From the NCBI GenBank assembly GCA_947683625.1, contig CANTUR010000383.1, positions 1,550,001 through 1,614,000 of the forward strand: a stretch of 64,000 bases of DNA. Reading direction: 5' to 3'. Of the stretch, positions 50,164-63,945 are shown in pieces (position 1 is the first letter of the stretch; each line of letters begins with the position of its first letter). Source of the stretch: Mallotus nudiflorus (Eukaryota > Streptophyta > Magnoliopsida > Malpighiales > Euphorbiaceae). Below the pieces are notes generated by a model, which saw only the letters and a program-made list of their open reading frames with translations, was not told where the DNA came from and ran no database searches. The position numbers were made by a program, and so were the translations under genes.

Positions 50164-50461
50164 TATATAAACAACCAACGCTGCAAAGAAGGAAGGAAGA
50201 AAGATCAAAGCAGCCAAAAAACCCAAAAACAAAACAAAACCAAACACTGTGTTCCGCGAGAGTGAAATACATAAATAAATAAAACAATTAATTAAAATTA
50301 AAAAAAAGAGTGCAAGATTTTCTCTCACTACTTTCTCTCTCTAGAAGTGGCCCATTTGATCGGAGGGCTCAATTCTTAAACCGTCCGAGAGCGTTCTGTA
50401 TCGATTTTTTTTGTTTTATTTTCACTTTGTTTACTTTCGGTCCGGTTCCGCGAATTTCGGG
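50164..50461 (+). promoter_or_regulatory. TATA box and 5' leader of the CCCH gene
   Basis: TATATAAA at 50164-50171 lies about 300 bases before the start codon, so transcription likely starts near 50195. The leader that follows is A-rich, then CT-rich (TTTTCTCTCACTACTTTCTC), and contains no ATG before 50462. This supports the chosen start. Confidence 0.5.
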
Positions 50462-53400
50462 ATGGACCGGTACGGTCGGACCCAGGAGGGTACGCAGTCC
50501 GATCCGTCACCGGAATGGACAGCTCCGGGAGTTGAAACGGGGCTTGAAGGTAAGTAGATATGAACCTGCATTCCATAATTTGAGGGGCGAAATGGTAATA
50601 TGGTCGCTGATATTGTTGGTTTTATCTGTGTTGTTTAGGATTTTGTGATGATTTGTTTTGGTTTTGTTGGTTAATGTAGAGGGTGTTTGGCAGCTGGAAA
50701 TAGGGGAAGGAGAAACTGGGTACCCGGAAAGACCCGAAGAGCCCGATTGTGTCTATTATTTAAGAACCGGGTATTGCAAGTACGGGCCGACATGTAAATT
50801 CAATCACCCGCGTGACCGTGGCGCGGTAATTGCTCATTTTCTTTAACAGATTCCTCTTCAGTTTGTGTTTTGAGTGATTCATTGATCATTGAATTGTTCT
50901 GTTGGGTTTGATTACGTTTGATCTCTGTTTTTTTGTTCTTTAATGATTGAATTTGATTTAGTATGAATTGGCTAAATTTTGGAGTGTTAGCGTAATAAGA
51001 TCTGTGATGATAAATTGTTTTGGTAAGTTTTTTTTAGGTATTGGGAGCTGGAAGAGGTGGTGCCGGAGAGTTCCCAGAGCGAGTTGGCCAACCAGTGTGC
51101 CAGGTACTTAATTTTGGAGATGTTCGCGCGTGGGTTTTGTGCAAAATTTCACAATGTACATTAATTTTGCCTTATAATGGGATGCTACTAGTTCGAGTTA
51201 GAATCATAATTTTCAAAATTTGTTATTATTCATCTATTTAGGTTTGAATGATGCAATGATGCTATTATTCATTTATTTACTGATAATGCTGTTTGTTACT
51301 TGATTTGGTTGCAGTATTATATGCGAACAGGGTCATGCAAGTTTGGTGCTTCCTGCAAGTACCACCACCCTAAACAGGGAGGTGGTTCTGTTAGTCCTGT
51401 GTCATTAAATTATTATGGATACCCTTTACGTCCGGTTTGTATAATTTTTGAAGTGATGTTTAATTTCTATAATTTTTTCTACATTGATCTCATGAGCTCA
51501 AAAAGTTTCTAATTGTCAACAGGGTGAAAAAGAATGTACATACTATATAAAAACAGGGCAATGTAAATTTGGTGCAACGTGTAAATTTGATCATCCACAG
51601 CCAGCTAATTTGTATTTTCAAGCACAATCACCAGCTCCTCAAGTTGCACCTGTACCTGTTCCAGTACCTACACCTGCATTATATCCCACTGTGCAGTCTC
51701 CATCTGGTCCTTCCACTCAACAGTATGGATTAGTAGTTGCGAGGCCTCCTCTGCCGGGCTCATATGTACAAGGTCCTTATGGTCCAATGTTAGTTTCTCC
51801 AGGTGTAGTTCCCTATCCGAGTTGGAATCCCTACGCGGTATGTAATGAGAGCTTTCTTTATCTTGTAAAAGCTGGTTGAATTCATCTAATCTTTTCATTA
51901 TCATTCCTACTGGTGCAGGCACCTGTAAGTCCAGTTGCATCCACTAGTAGTCAGCTGGGAGTTGGATCAGGTGCATATGGGATACCTCAGCTATCTCCTT
52001 CAGCACCTGCCTACACTGGAGCTTATCAACCCATGCCTTCTTCAATTGGTGCATCAGGAAGCAGTCAGAGGGAAAAGTCATCATTTCCAGAAAGACCTGG
52101 TCAACCAGAATGTCAGTACTTCAGGAAAACTGGTGAATGTAAATTTGGATCCTCATGTAGATATCATCATCCGCCAGAATTGATTGCACCGAAAGCAAAT
52201 GTTGTTCTTAGCCCCATGGGTCTCCCTTTACGTCCGGTGAGCATCTTCTGAAGGTTGCTTTGCATTGTGATTTTTTATACCTGGATATTGATTACTATAT
52301 CATGAAATTGTGAAATCAATTGAGCTTCTTGTGGATGTTATTTACTGCCTATTGCTTATCATAGGTGTTAATGTAGCATTTGAATCAGATGTATTCATCT
52401 GTATGTATCTGCATGTGAATTTGTTTCTAGGATTGTGAACATGCACTGCTGTTACAGATCTCTCCCTCCTTCTCCATCTTCTCCTTTCTCTGTTTTGCTC
52501 TTTCTCTCTCTCTCTTTACTGATAAATTTGGCTGAATGTTTTCTTACCTTTCTTTTTGTTAGATTCCCCTTAGCCTATGGGAATTCTGGTGCATGTGAAG
52601 GTTGATACGCATGCACACAGCTCTGCATCTATTAGCACAACAGTAACATGAACATGCACACTTCCTTTATGAATTTAGAGCTTGCCAGAGGTAGTGATCA
52701 TGTAGTACCCGCCTTTAGTGCATATGATGCTTCTTACCTTGCTAATGCGTAATTAGTTTTCCTGCACAATATATGAAGGGTGAGTCTTGGAATGCACGGG
52801 ATAAACTGTCCTTAAAATTGTGTTTTGGATGTATGAATGGGTTAAGAGTTTATGTTGCATATAAAATTATAGATGACACTGTATAGTTTAGATATCCCCA
52901 AGAATTCAAGTAAAGATCAGCTCTCTGTTCCTCTTGTACATTTGGCTAGAATTGTGGTCAAACTAATATAAAAATCCTTATTTGTTAAGAAACAGCAAAT
53001 GGTAAGAAAGTTTTAGGAGTCATTCAATAAGAAGGGAGTGTGATCTATCTTTTTCTTAAAGTTTTTTCAACTTGTTCTTTGCCAGTTGTAGGTACAATTT
53101 GTTTCATTCTTGGTTAAAATTGTGTATTGGTTTATCATAAGGGAATCTTTCCAATCTGCTGGAATTATATGCAAGTACATGCTTCTGCAAGATCACTGTG
53201 AATTATGCTACTTTGTTGAGCAAAGTTGGGTAGATTTCTCTTGATTTTTTTTTTCAAATCATAATGGATCTTCCTTTGTTTTCATTGTTATTCTTATTCT
53301 TTGTCTTCTCTTTTGCTTTTCCCATGCACGTTTTAATTTAATTGGATCATTTCCATGTTCTGATCGTTATTACAGTCATTGATTTTTTTAAGGGTGCAAA

Positions 53401-55083
53401 TTTTCTGTCATTGATTGAAATTGGGTAGCTTACTCCAGAGATTTTGGTTGGAGTGTTTCATCTTTCTGTCTGCTATATTTTTTTAAGCTCTGTTTCCACT
53501 AGAATTCATAAAGGTATGATGCGTTTAACAAGTTTGTAGGTGGGTAGTATTATCCTTTCTGATAAGGCTATATTTATTGCAGCAACACTGCTTTTCCATT
53601 ACATCTAGGTGAATGGAGTTCTTATTTTTGGAATTAAAAAAAAAAAAAAAAACTATCGGTATTCAATTGGAGGAATGGGTTGTAGGTAAATTAGGACCAA
53701 CAATTTACTATCTGTTGTGTGTCTTAAGAGACATAAGAATATTAAGGCAAATAATCTTTGTTACCTCTCTCTCTCTCTCCCTTGTATTAAGTATGATCAA
53801 TGTGTCTATTTCAGTACTCTTCTAAGGAAGCCAACTAGAGGGGAATTTTCAATCAGAGTTTGTTTTATGACCAATGCTCATTTGTGTACTTATTACTAAC
53901 TTAGTTTGCTAGGATTCACATATTTTTGAGACTTCAGTCTTAGGTTGAATTTTTTCCATGAAGAATTGTTTCAAAGTCATTATGTGGGAGCTGTCAGCAG
54001 AAGGGTGGTACATGCTATTGGTGTAATTGACTTTGAGAATTTGGGCTCTCAGAACAGCTGTTATCTATTTTCCCCAGTCATCATGTCACTCTTGTGATGT
54101 TTAACAGTTCTCATATCCCTTTATTATCAACTGAAACAGATTAAACTGAGAGATCTTATGGTGCATTTTCCAGTTATAAAGATTGTCATTTTTGATGTGC
54201 AATCATTTTCAAATGTCAGGTCATGACATTTTATATGATGTGGTTCTATGGGATTTCTAGAATGCAATAGAACAGATGTTGGTCTCAATCAAATACATTA
54301 GCATGATGTCATGATATGGGCTGTCTCTAGAGTTGATCAATTCATCTATATGCTCCATACCAAAATGCTGTCTCCAACTCCAAAAGCATTTGAACTGCTT
54401 GTGAAATTATTCTTTTCAATTTTATGTTCGGCATCTTTCCTCCCTATCTGTTGTTTTTGGTCCAATGATCTGGTTATTTATTCTTTTTTTTTCTTCTTGT
54501 ATTCTCCATCTGTTTTTGTTGGTTTTGAAATGTCATCCATTAGCCAACACATGTATCAGTCTGTCTTCACTACACACTATTGCATATGATATTATGTGCA
54601 CATGTTTGGTTGTAACTTGAGTCCCTTTTCACAGTGCTATAATTGTAATGCATCTGATATTCCTTTATTTCATATCAGGGTGCACCGCAATGTACTCACT
54701 ATACACAACGGGGACAATGCAAGTTTGGACCTGCATGCAAATTTGATCATCCAATGGGATCATTGAGTTACAGTCCATCTGCATCTTCTCTTTCTGATAT
54801 GCCTGTTGCACCTTACCCTGTGGGCTCTTCAATTGGTACTCTAGCCCCATCATCTTCATCCTCTGAATTGCGGCCTGAACTCATTTCAGGTTCAAGCAAG
54901 GACTCCAGTTCAACCAGGATGTCTTCATCAATGAGCACGTCTAGTGGATTGGTGGGCTCAATTTTTTCAAAGAGTGGCACAGTCCCTTATTCTGGTGTGC
55001 AACAATCTAGCCAGAGTTCTGGCCCTTCAGCTGGTAGCAGCACCAGTGGTGTTAGCAGCACAGAAGCTCGCACCTCAAGCTAA
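50462..55083 (+). CDS. Five-finger CCCH zinc-finger protein (ZFN/HUA1-like, C3H58/C3H34 group)
   Basis: Seven coding exons: 50462-50549, 50680-50825, 51038-51103, 51315-51434, 51523-51837, 51919-52236 and 54679-55083. Phases agree and give 485 residues. Five CX8CX5CX3H fingers are intact: C53-C62-C68-H72, C99-C108-C114-H118, C145-C154-C160-H164, C310-C319-C325-H329 and C356-C365-C371-H375. A Pro/Val/Tyr-rich linker of about 145 residues separates fingers 3 and 4, and a Ser-rich tail follows finger 5. Proteins of this plant group bind RNA and sometimes DNA; some relatives regulate mRNA processing or have nuclease activity. The MDRYGR...DPSPEWT start resembles the Arabidopsis C3H34/C3H58 subgroup. 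Intron 6 is 2.44 kb, far longer than the others. The next gene, ERF/PUCHI-like, is convergent. Confidence 0.94.
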
Positions 55084-57841
55084 GCAAAAGTATCAAACAA
55101 CTTTTTGATCAAATTCAAGAAAACTTTTTTCTCCTCTTTTCTTTTATTCTCTTTTTCAATCCTTCAGATAGGAGACTTCCATTTCTCAGTTATGATGGTT
55201 CCACTCTTCAGGTCTAGAACACGTTAGGTCCGATAATTTGAGTTCATATAATCGTTTGGCCATCTCTTTTATTTTGAATAATCTATGGCCGGCGTCAAAA
55301 TGTTCAGCAACAAACATATAGCTTTCCACCTTTCTTTTGAATAACCAACAAAGCTCTGCAGTTCCCTTAGGCAAATCTGCACCCACCCCCATGTCTCCAG
55401 TTTCAGGAGTTTGTTGTGTCTATTTATTCTCCAACGCTTTCCAAAATTTTACAGAATCAGTCCTATAGCATTCTTCTCCATAAAGTCAGCTATCTCTTTA
55501 TGTATTTTTATAGTTTTCTTTATAACTGGGAACAGGTCTCCAATTTGTCTAGAAAGGAATTTGAAGGTTTCCTTGTTCCCTCTCATTTTGTCTGGGGTTT
55601 ATTGTGAAAAGAGAAGTAATTACAGAGACTCCGACTCAGAAGGAAAAAAAAAAAATAGCGATTAAAGAGATAAAAAAAAGGAAGCATTCAAATGCTACCT
55701 TATATGTGATTAGATACATAGTTATGTTGTGACAATTGAAATGCTTGACATTGTTATTGATAAATTTATTATGAAATACAATTATATGAAGAATCACCCT
55801 TGACTCTGTAATAATCTTTTTTTTCACTTGCATTTCACAATTTAGTTTGCCATGGCTAGCGCTCAGCTACACATGCATTGTCAGGTGAAAGTTTTAGCAC
55901 AGCATTGTATTTGCCTTGCTGTAACAGCTGCCTGAAATTGCTTAGGGTGTGTGCTAGTGTAAAAAAGACTCTTATATGGTGAATGATCAGCGGTAATGGC
56001 GCTTGTCTTGCTATTTTTGCCATGCGAACACCATCTAATCTGACCGGAGACTGTTATCTGAAGTACTGAATCCTTGTCTTTCCAGTTACCACATGGGTCA
56101 AAACCCATATTCTGGAACCCCTTCTCTGCTGGTCAAAAAAAGGCTCTTCCTTGTTAAGTAGCAAGTGTAAGGGGACTAATCATGATTGAGACTTTTTGGG
56201 GATGCTAGCATTCTCTTCTTCTGATTGCTATAAGCCATTGATATTTCAGAACTTTGTAGATCTGCGATATGCATAGGGCAGCTCAAATTCTCTGATGAGT
56301 TCAGTTCCCTGGTACTAGATTTTTTATATATTTTTCCAATTTTCTTTATGAGTTCCTTCCACCTCAACATTCCCAATGAGATTTGAATTACTGGAAAGTG
56401 ATGGCTGTTTTCTGGGGATCTTTTTAACTGGAGCCTCGAGGATTATGGTCTTCTTCTAGCTATACTCTGCAGCTGTCAGCTAAAATAGTCAATCTAGACC
56501 TGACCTCATTTCCCCTTTTTTTGGCTGCACACAAGCTTCTAAATCTACTCAAGAATAAATGTACTTATCAAGTAACTATTTCTGGCATTAAACTAAAATA
56601 CCAATGATAAAAGTTCCAACAATCTGGTTAGTATATAACATAGTTGGACTACTAAGAAATGCCTATGCTAATAATTGTCTGAGATAATTTTAGCCTACAT
56701 TAGATTAAGTAGATGGGGAACCTATCTAGTCGTGGCTCCTTAAAGTCTTGTAGGCATGCATGGTCCCTCCTTCCCGGCATTTGTATTCAAGCGTTCGGAG
56801 TTGGGACCAAAAGAAAAGAAAATGTGAGAAAGGGGATGGACATATGAACCTATTTTATGAAAAATTCTTGTTTCTATAACAATATCCTATACTTGTCACT
56901 GCTTAACTATTCATCCACTGTTCAAGTGTAAAATAGTAAAATATTAAGGTAATATTTTTATGTTGGAGCGTGATATAAGTATTATCATTACGATCCATGA
57001 AATTTTTTTTATCTTCTCAATTTTTTGCAAAGAACCAAAAAGTTATAAAGGGTAAGAATATAAAATTAAAAAAAATTATCATTTTTCCTCTAGTACATAT
57101 ATTACGATCCAAAATATTTGTTATAAGTATATGGTTTAGTAGCCATTTTTCTGTAGAACTCAAACTTTAAGTCATTGATTTATAAATTTAATTTTCAATG
57201 ATATAACTACCTTTATTGTATATTCAAAGTTCAAAGTTCCACTATTCAAAGTTCAAAGTTCCACTATTCAAAGTTCAAATCCAACAAATCTTAGTAGTTA
57301 CCTCATTCTCAAACAACCATATGCAACTAAATCAATTTTGAAGACTACTTCGATATTATTGAACGAAACCATATCCTTTGATTGTAATGAAAGAACACAG
57401 AGAAATGCTATGGTGGTAGTAAATTACAGCAGCTAGCAAGCATTGTTGATTAATGCAGCTATTGTCATATGCGTCATCCACTATTAAGTGAGGTTAGAAT
57501 TGTCGAAAAAAGATGAGGCAAATAGCCGTAAAGAGACACACACCAAGCAGTAAATATATATATATATATATATATTTGGCGTATCTAATAATTAGCAAAG
57601 ATCATAAGCAACACTTTCTGCCCTTGAAACAAGCAAACTTTTGATCTTTTTAGATCTCATAAGATAAGACCTAGGCATGCATACACATTGCTCTCACATG
57701 TCTCTAATTACAGTAAAAGGGATCAATTTGCAAAAGCAACTAAAAAGACAAAAAACAAAGTGCATGAAAAATGAAAATAAATATAACTATGATAAAATTC
57801 AGTGCATATGCACCCCCATTAATTAAGCCCTACTACTGAGA
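55084..57841. other. CCCH 3' UTR and spacer to the ERF gene
   Basis: The first part is probably 3' UTR. Open frames on the minus strand at 55186-55392, 55881-56108 and 56176-56376 have plausible composition but no recognisable domain or start context, and I do not call them genes. A 22-base minisatellite (57221-57282) and a (TA)n run near 57552-57575 occur before the ERF 3' end. Confidence 0.45.
57221..57282. repeat. 22-bp minisatellite, ~2.9 units
   Basis: ACTATTCAAAGTTCAAAGTT plus CC repeats almost three times in tandem, with the last unit slightly changed. It lies about 0.55 kb beyond the ERF stop codon. Confidence 0.85.
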
Positions 57842-58924
57842 TCAAAAGAGTGAATAGCCAAAGTCTACAGTATTGTCACCATAAGGAGGATATGATTGAG
57901 TGCAAGACACTGTTGATGATGAAGAAGTAGTAGTAGCTTGAGACATTGACCCATAACTAGGATCACTATTATTGCTAGGATATTGCAAGCCTTCCATGCA
58001 TGCATCCACTCCCATTAACGGGTTGTGATTGATAATTGCAGAAAGCTCATCAGAGTTCATTAACTCCCATGACTGCTGTTGATGAGCTCCCCAGATGAAT
58101 CCATTGATGATTTCATCAGAACAGTTAAAGTTTGCAGAAGGGTTATTGAAGGGTTTAGTTGATGCACTTGCAGTATCTTGAGGGAATGCATAAGTACAAC
58201 TAAAATGTGATTGATCTTCATTAATGGAGAATGAGTTTTGAACTTTTGGAGCTTTAGACTTGTTGGTGGGATTGGAAGGTGGCCTTAGGCAGCTGTCAGG
58301 AACAATGCAGCCTAAGTAGCCGGAGTTGGGATGATCATCCTGGGAAAAGAAGAAACTGTTATGATCATATTGATCAGTTGAAGATTCAGCACCAGATGTG
58401 TCACTACTTGATTGGTTGGTGGTATTATTATTCTGAGGACAAGTCTCGAGATTATGGGCAGGAGTGGTATTCTGGTTGGTGGGTTGTTGTTGGTGGTGCT
58501 GCTGTTGTTTATTACCTTGAACACTGGTAGTGAGAAACTGAGCTGGTGGCAAGAAAGCTTGAACATCAAATGGAGTAAGAAGCGAGTGAAAGGTACCATT
58601 ATCAGTGTATATAAAGTTAGTTCTTGCTTGAGTACCTTTCATAGAAAGGGCAGCCCTATCATAAGCAAGAGCAGCTTCTTGAGCAGTATCAAAAGTACCA
58701 AGCCAATGTCTTTCTTTAGTTGTAGGATCCCTAATTTCAGCAGCATATCTACCCCAAGGTCTCCTTCTCACACCAAGAAACCTTCCTGGTTCAGGCTGCT
58801 TTCTTCTTCCTCTCCTTTCACCAGATTGAGAAGGAGATGTGTTTCTTTGAATAAGAGCAAAACCACCATGGATGCTAACTGGTTCATACAAGGGCAAATT
58901 ATCGAAACCTTTTGAGGTGGACAT
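57842..58924 (-). CDS. PUCHI: AP2/ERF transcription factor, PUCHI-like
   Basis: An intronless 360-residue protein with one AP2 domain at residues ~47-106 ([40 protein letters not shown]). Ala and Asp in AAEIRD are the ERF-type DNA-contact positions. The sequence before the domain ([13 protein letters not shown]) and after it ([15 protein letters not shown]) match what I recall of PUCHI rather than LEP or ESR1/ESR2, all in ERF group VIIIb. The rest has a Gln/Asn-rich stretch (~134-150), Ser-rich parts and an acidic-aromatic C-terminus ([10 protein letters not shown]). PUCHI relatives control lateral root primordium and floral organ boundary identity from the nucleus. The start is the first ATG of the frame. 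The orthology call is from sequence memory and should be confirmed by phylogeny. Confidence 0.92.
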   Translation of the reverse strand: MSTSKGFDNLPLYEPVSIHGGFALIQRNTSPSQSGERRGRRKQPEPGRFLGVRRRPWGRYAAEIRDPTTKERHWLGTFDTAQEAALAYDRAALSMKGTQARTNFIYTDNGTFHSLLTPFDVQAFLPPAQFLTTSVQGNKQQQHHQQQPTNQNTTPAHNLETCPQNNNTTNQSSSDTSGAESSTDQYDHNSFFFSQDDHPNSGYLGCIVPDSCLRPPSNPTNKSKAPKVQNSFSINEDQSHFSCTYAFPQDTASASTKPFNNPSANFNCSDEIINGFIWGAHQQQSWELMNSDELSAIINHNPLMGVDACMEGLQYPSNNSDPSYGSMSQATTTSSSSTVSCTQSYPPYGDNTVDFGYSLF

Positions 58925-59140
58925 ATTGCTGTAATAAGTGTATAAATGATGATAAAGAACAATGAAAAAGAGGGCACCCAGTTAAGAAAATTAAAAGATA
59001 AAAGAGGAGAGAATGATTTGTGGGTGCTATAGAAGGAATGGGATGTGAGTGAGTAGGTTTAGAGAAAGTGAAGTGTAGAGATTTTGTTAAGGAATATGTG
59101 AAGAAGGTATAGAGATAGGGAAGTCTTTTTAAAGACAGTG
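58925..59140 (-). promoter_or_regulatory. ERF gene leader and possible TATA region
   Basis: On the minus strand CTTTAAAAAGACTTCCC near 59120-59136 is a possible TATA-like site, which would give a leader of about 170 bases rich in CT. The call is weak. Confidence 0.3.
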
Positions 59141-62100
59141 ATTTGATCATGGAGAGAAAGAAAAGGACACTACTGTGACCTCTGTAATAGATGTCATCTT
59201 TGGAATTGGAAGACCATGCTCCCTTTTCCACCTACTTTCAAATATTTTTTCCTCAATTCCTTGTAACCCAATATAAAAGTGACTATATATCATAGTTAAA
59301 TAAAGTTATCAAATCCAAAAATAATAATAATAATAATAATAATAATGATAAAAAGGTTGCCCTAGAACTCAAGTAATTATCTAGAAACTCTGAGATTAAA
59401 GATGGTAAATTCTTATTTACTTGAAACATAATGTGTATATATATATATACTGTTGAAAGCAGAACACTCGGAATATATATTATTTATACTAAAGTTTTAG
59501 AAATAACATTATAAATGTAGTTCGGAATAACTTTACATTAAAAAAAAAACAAGTGTTATGAGTTAAATTGGTGAAATGAAATTTAGAAAATGTTACTGCT
59601 TGTTGATTTTGAATTTGTAACATATATAAACATGAATTAATTAATGAGGTAAACATTACATCAGGTAAATGCAAGCAGTTATGCAAAACTATGGTATTGA
59701 TAAGGTCGAAATTAAACAAATTAAAATGACCAAAGTTCACGTGCAAACCCAGAAGCTATAATATCTACAAGAAAAATAGTCACTCTCTAATCTATACATA
59801 CCTACTACTTTAGCTAGAGGAACATGCATGATTGCATACTTTCTTAATTTCATAAAACAATGTTAATTGCAAAGGCATGTATCCTATATATGTAGGAATG
59901 TCAAACTAATAAGGATTAATTAAAGTAAACATCTTCTTTTAATGATCGAATTTTCGTTCAAAATGAATTCGCTAAACAAAATTTTGTAAATAATTTTTTT
60001 TTAATCTAAATTGAAATACACATTTATGGAAATATATTTTATTTGTGATGTTTAAATTAATCTTAACTTATAAAAAAAATAGTGTGAAATTATATTACAA
60101 TATTATTTTCATTTGATGCTTATAGTATCCGGTAATTACAAAAATTTAGATTAATTTGGGATTTGAATTAACTGGACCTACAAAAGAGTAAAATTCTCTC
60201 AACACATATTTTTTCATATATAAAATTTAAACCTACAAGAAAATTTAAACTTTTTACTATTTGAACGATCATATTGACATTATATTACAACAAAGAATTT
60301 AAATTTTGAATGTGAATCATTAATTATATTGCATCATTGATATGGTATGTATTATTTTTAAACTCTATTATGCACATGTGAATCCGCAATTTATGCAAAA
60401 CAAATCAAAGAAAATTACAAGCAACTTCTTGTCTGCTTCACCATTTTCAAAGGGAGTGGTTAAAGATTTTATGTCTTTAATTAAAACCAAGAATTGTCCT
60501 AATTTGAGCTAAAGAATTAATTAAGATACTATACTATGCTCTACTACAGATCAGGTTTCATGTCATGCATGCATGCATCGAAAATAACCGCATTAAATTC
60601 TTCTTAGTGAAGAAAAAGAAGAAGAAGAAGTTGCCCTTCAAAAAGGTCATAACTCAAAGCTTTTGGCTTTGTTTTGTTTGTCACTTTATATGTTTTCTTC
60701 ACATTTTGAGTTTTGCACATTGATCCCTTATTATAATTTTTTGCCGTAAACTCCAATAAAATATTTCTTTGTAGCAGTTGACTATGTCTCTATACTCTCT
60801 ATAATGCTAATGCAGTTGGGTTGAGCGAACATGAATTAGAAGTGGAAGTTTAATTAAATATCACAATATTAAGAAGTTTCAATTTTTATTTTTTTTGAAA
60901 TTAAATGAAAACATATATATAAAGCTTAAAGTTTGTATGTTTTGTGGTCTTTGGATCCTATGTATGAGTGCAAATATGTAAGTTTATGAAGTTCTGAAAT
61001 TAACCTAATGAAACATCATTGAAAGTTGAAGAGAAAAATTCAAGAGAAATTCCTGGAAAACAGGCTTTATTTAATGGTTCTTTTCAAGTAAATCCAGCTA
61101 AAAAGAGACATGAGGGTCATTGTTTCTGATCTCCAAAAGTGGGCAAAAAGGGTTTGTAGTCAAAAGGGCAATCAAAAGCTTGAAACAAACACTTGTAAAG
61201 ATCAAAGAAAGGTGGATCAAACTGCCCAAACATAAGCCATTAGTGGGTCAGGGCCATTACAATTAATATTGAAGTAGTTCCAGAATTTTTGTTTATAAAA
61301 AAGAAGTATATATTTATTCTTTTTGATTTAGACCTACATGAGCCTGAAATGGCATTGGGAATGACATAAACTAATCATAATCAAAATTGGGTCAACCTCT
61401 TTTTCTTGTTTTTAGCATTTCCAAATCCTACATTATGCTTTTTATCACTTGGCCATTATTGTTGTCTGTTTTAAATTGTTATAAACTAATGGACATAAAA
61501 AAAATGTAAAATTTATATAAAAAAAAAAAATGAAACCTAAGTAATCATATAATAGTAATTTATGAAATATAACAATCATTTTCTTTCCTTTTAAGTGACA
61601 TAGTCATAGAATCTATGACCCTTGACTCTTCCACTAAAGACTTGAACAAGAAATGAATATATATTCATTACATTAAATAGTTCCATTAGACCTATATATA
61701 ATTGAATAACATGCCCATTTAGATCGTATTATTATAATGTTTGCATGTGGGCCAATTAGATAATACAACATGGCATTCCAAAAAAAAGAAAAAATGAAAA
61801 ACAACAACAGGAACATGAGATTATGTTCTAAGAAAACAGCAAATTAATTAGAATATATCCTTAATTCATTTATATAAAGTAATTTTCAACTCATCCTCAA
61901 TTCAAATTTCAAATTATAATTGCAACCTTTAAAGATTATCATATTTCTTCCGTTTAATGGAAGTTTTTTTAAAAAAATTTTATCGACATCACATCGAGTA
62001 TAATATATCAAACAATTTGACTATATTTTTGTTTACTCTTTAAAAATTTAAGTTTTTACCTCTTCTCAAAAGGATGTTCTCAGTGGAAGTCGAATTTGCG

Positions 62101-63396
62101 ATTCCAACATTACGATCTCAGAACTCCTTACCAATTGAGTCCGTACTCTTGGGTTAAAATAAATTTTCAAATGTAGGTAAAAAAGTGATTCATGTCATTA
62201 AAGGAAAGATTATGGAAAATACCAAATGAAGAGAAGAAAGGGGGAGTGAAGGGGCAAATCTAAAAAGGTTAATTGGGGATGAAAGTGAGTACTTACTTAC
62301 TAGTTACTACTACAGTTTTGACAAAGTTTTGAGTTCCTTAAAATAGATGCATTGGTTTGTTCTTGTTCTTGAAAAAACAAATGGCACTTTTTGGTTTGGG
62401 CGGTGTAGGGGTCTCTGTTCTTTTTGGGGTTTTTTTCTTATCTTGACAAGGTAGATTGGTACAAAGTACTTGTATGAGATGTGATGAGATGAGAGCCAGT
62501 CAGAAGAGAATTTTGCACATTCTCCCAACACATCTTTTTTTTTTTTTTTTAAAGAAAAAAAATGGGTGTTAAAGGTGATCCTGAATTTAGGGGAAAGATA
62601 GAGATGATCGAGCATGTCTTTCTACAAGAACTTGGACTTTGAAGTTTGAACAAAGACTACCCTTTTCCTTCTCTTTTGATTACTTGAGTTTTTGAGCCTT
62701 TTATTGTCTAGTTTTGCTCCTTTCTACACAATTTATTATTCTCATTATTACCTTTCTTTTTATTGTTTAATATTTATTTATTCTAGATTTAATATAATTT
62801 TTAGTGCTAAATTTATTCAATTTTTGGATCCATCAAATGAAAAAAAATATATATATATTTTATTAATATTCATGTATTATGTCAAAGTTTACTTAATTAA
62901 AACATATAAAAATGCTCAAATTTGTACTAAAATTTTATAAATTTTACTAGCAATCTTGTAAGAATAATACAATAGTAATTAGTTCGATACTGATTCCTCC
63001 TAAATTATAGTGATTTATCTTAAAAAATTTATTTTAAATGAAATTTAGTTAATAATTTTTAAAATTTTATATATAATTTGAATCACATTTATTGATTTTT
63101 ATTGTTTTCGTTATTATCGTTGGACTTCATGTCTTTCTTTATCTCAAAAAATAAGATACCTTAATCATCTAATAACTATATTAATTATGATCATTTCATT
63201 GGAAATAAAATAAAAAAGATAGAGTAGAGCGTCTATAATAGAAATGCAAGATTTATATAATTATTTTAGACTTTGGACTGTATGAAGTTAATATCAGTCA
63301 AACATAATATTTTAATTAACAGTTTATATATATATATATAGGTGGCTTGCAATTAAAAAGTGCAATTACAAGATTATAAGTATGTAAAAACATTTA
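59141..63396. other. AT-rich intergenic region upstream of the ERF gene
   Basis: No gene is seen. Simple repeats occur: (AAT)n near 59320-59346, (TA)n near 59438-59449, GCATGCATGCATGC near 60567 and a T tract near 62536. Less AT-rich patches at 61080-61260 and 62300-62660 have no supported frame but could hold distal regulatory sequence for the ERF gene. Confidence 0.45.
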
Positions 63397-63945
63397 GGGT
63401 GTTTGGTTTAGCTGATTTAGATAATTGATAAGAGTTTTTCTTAATTAGCTAAATTTTAAGTGTTTGGTATGATTTTCAAATCAGTTTTAATAGTTACTTT
63501 TAATCAAAATAATTATGAATTTGATCAACTTCATTTTGAAACTTTTTCTCATCATCTAATAGTTAATTTAAATTTATTTTATATTTATATTATATTACAT
63601 TTATAAAAAATAATTAATTACAATTAATTTTTTATTAAATTATAATTCATAATAAAATAAATATTATTTTAAGTTATAGTTAGTAAATATATAATTATAA
63701 TATTTATATCTAAAAATTTTATATTAATAAGATTTACATTTTTAAACTAATTTTCAAACAGTTTCTATTAATAATTTAATAATAAATAATTAAAATGAAA
63801 AATTATTATTTATTAATATAGACTTTTTTAAATAATTTAGATAATAAAAAAATTATAATAAATATATTAAATTATATTTCAAAAATTTTTATCCTCAATA
63901 GTCATCGCTAATAATAAAATTAATAAAAATTTCACCAAACATACT
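63397..63945. repeat. Possible MITE with GTTTGGT-type ends
   Basis: The left end AGGGTGTTTGGTTTAGC and the reverse complement of the right end GAGTATGTTTGGTGAAA share the GTTTGGT core frequent in dicot MITE ends. The interior is extremely AT-rich. The repeat match is short and no target duplication was confirmed. Confidence 0.3.

Noticed and set aside
55186..55392. Minus-strand 68-codon frame with protein-like composition downstream of the CCCH gene
   Set aside because: It lies in the probable 3' UTR of the plus-strand gene. No family was recognised and there is no splice or promoter context.
58412..58915. 167-codon plus-strand frame opposite the ERF gene
   Set aside because: It is antisense to the AP2 domain coding sequence; openness follows from the real frame on the minus strand.
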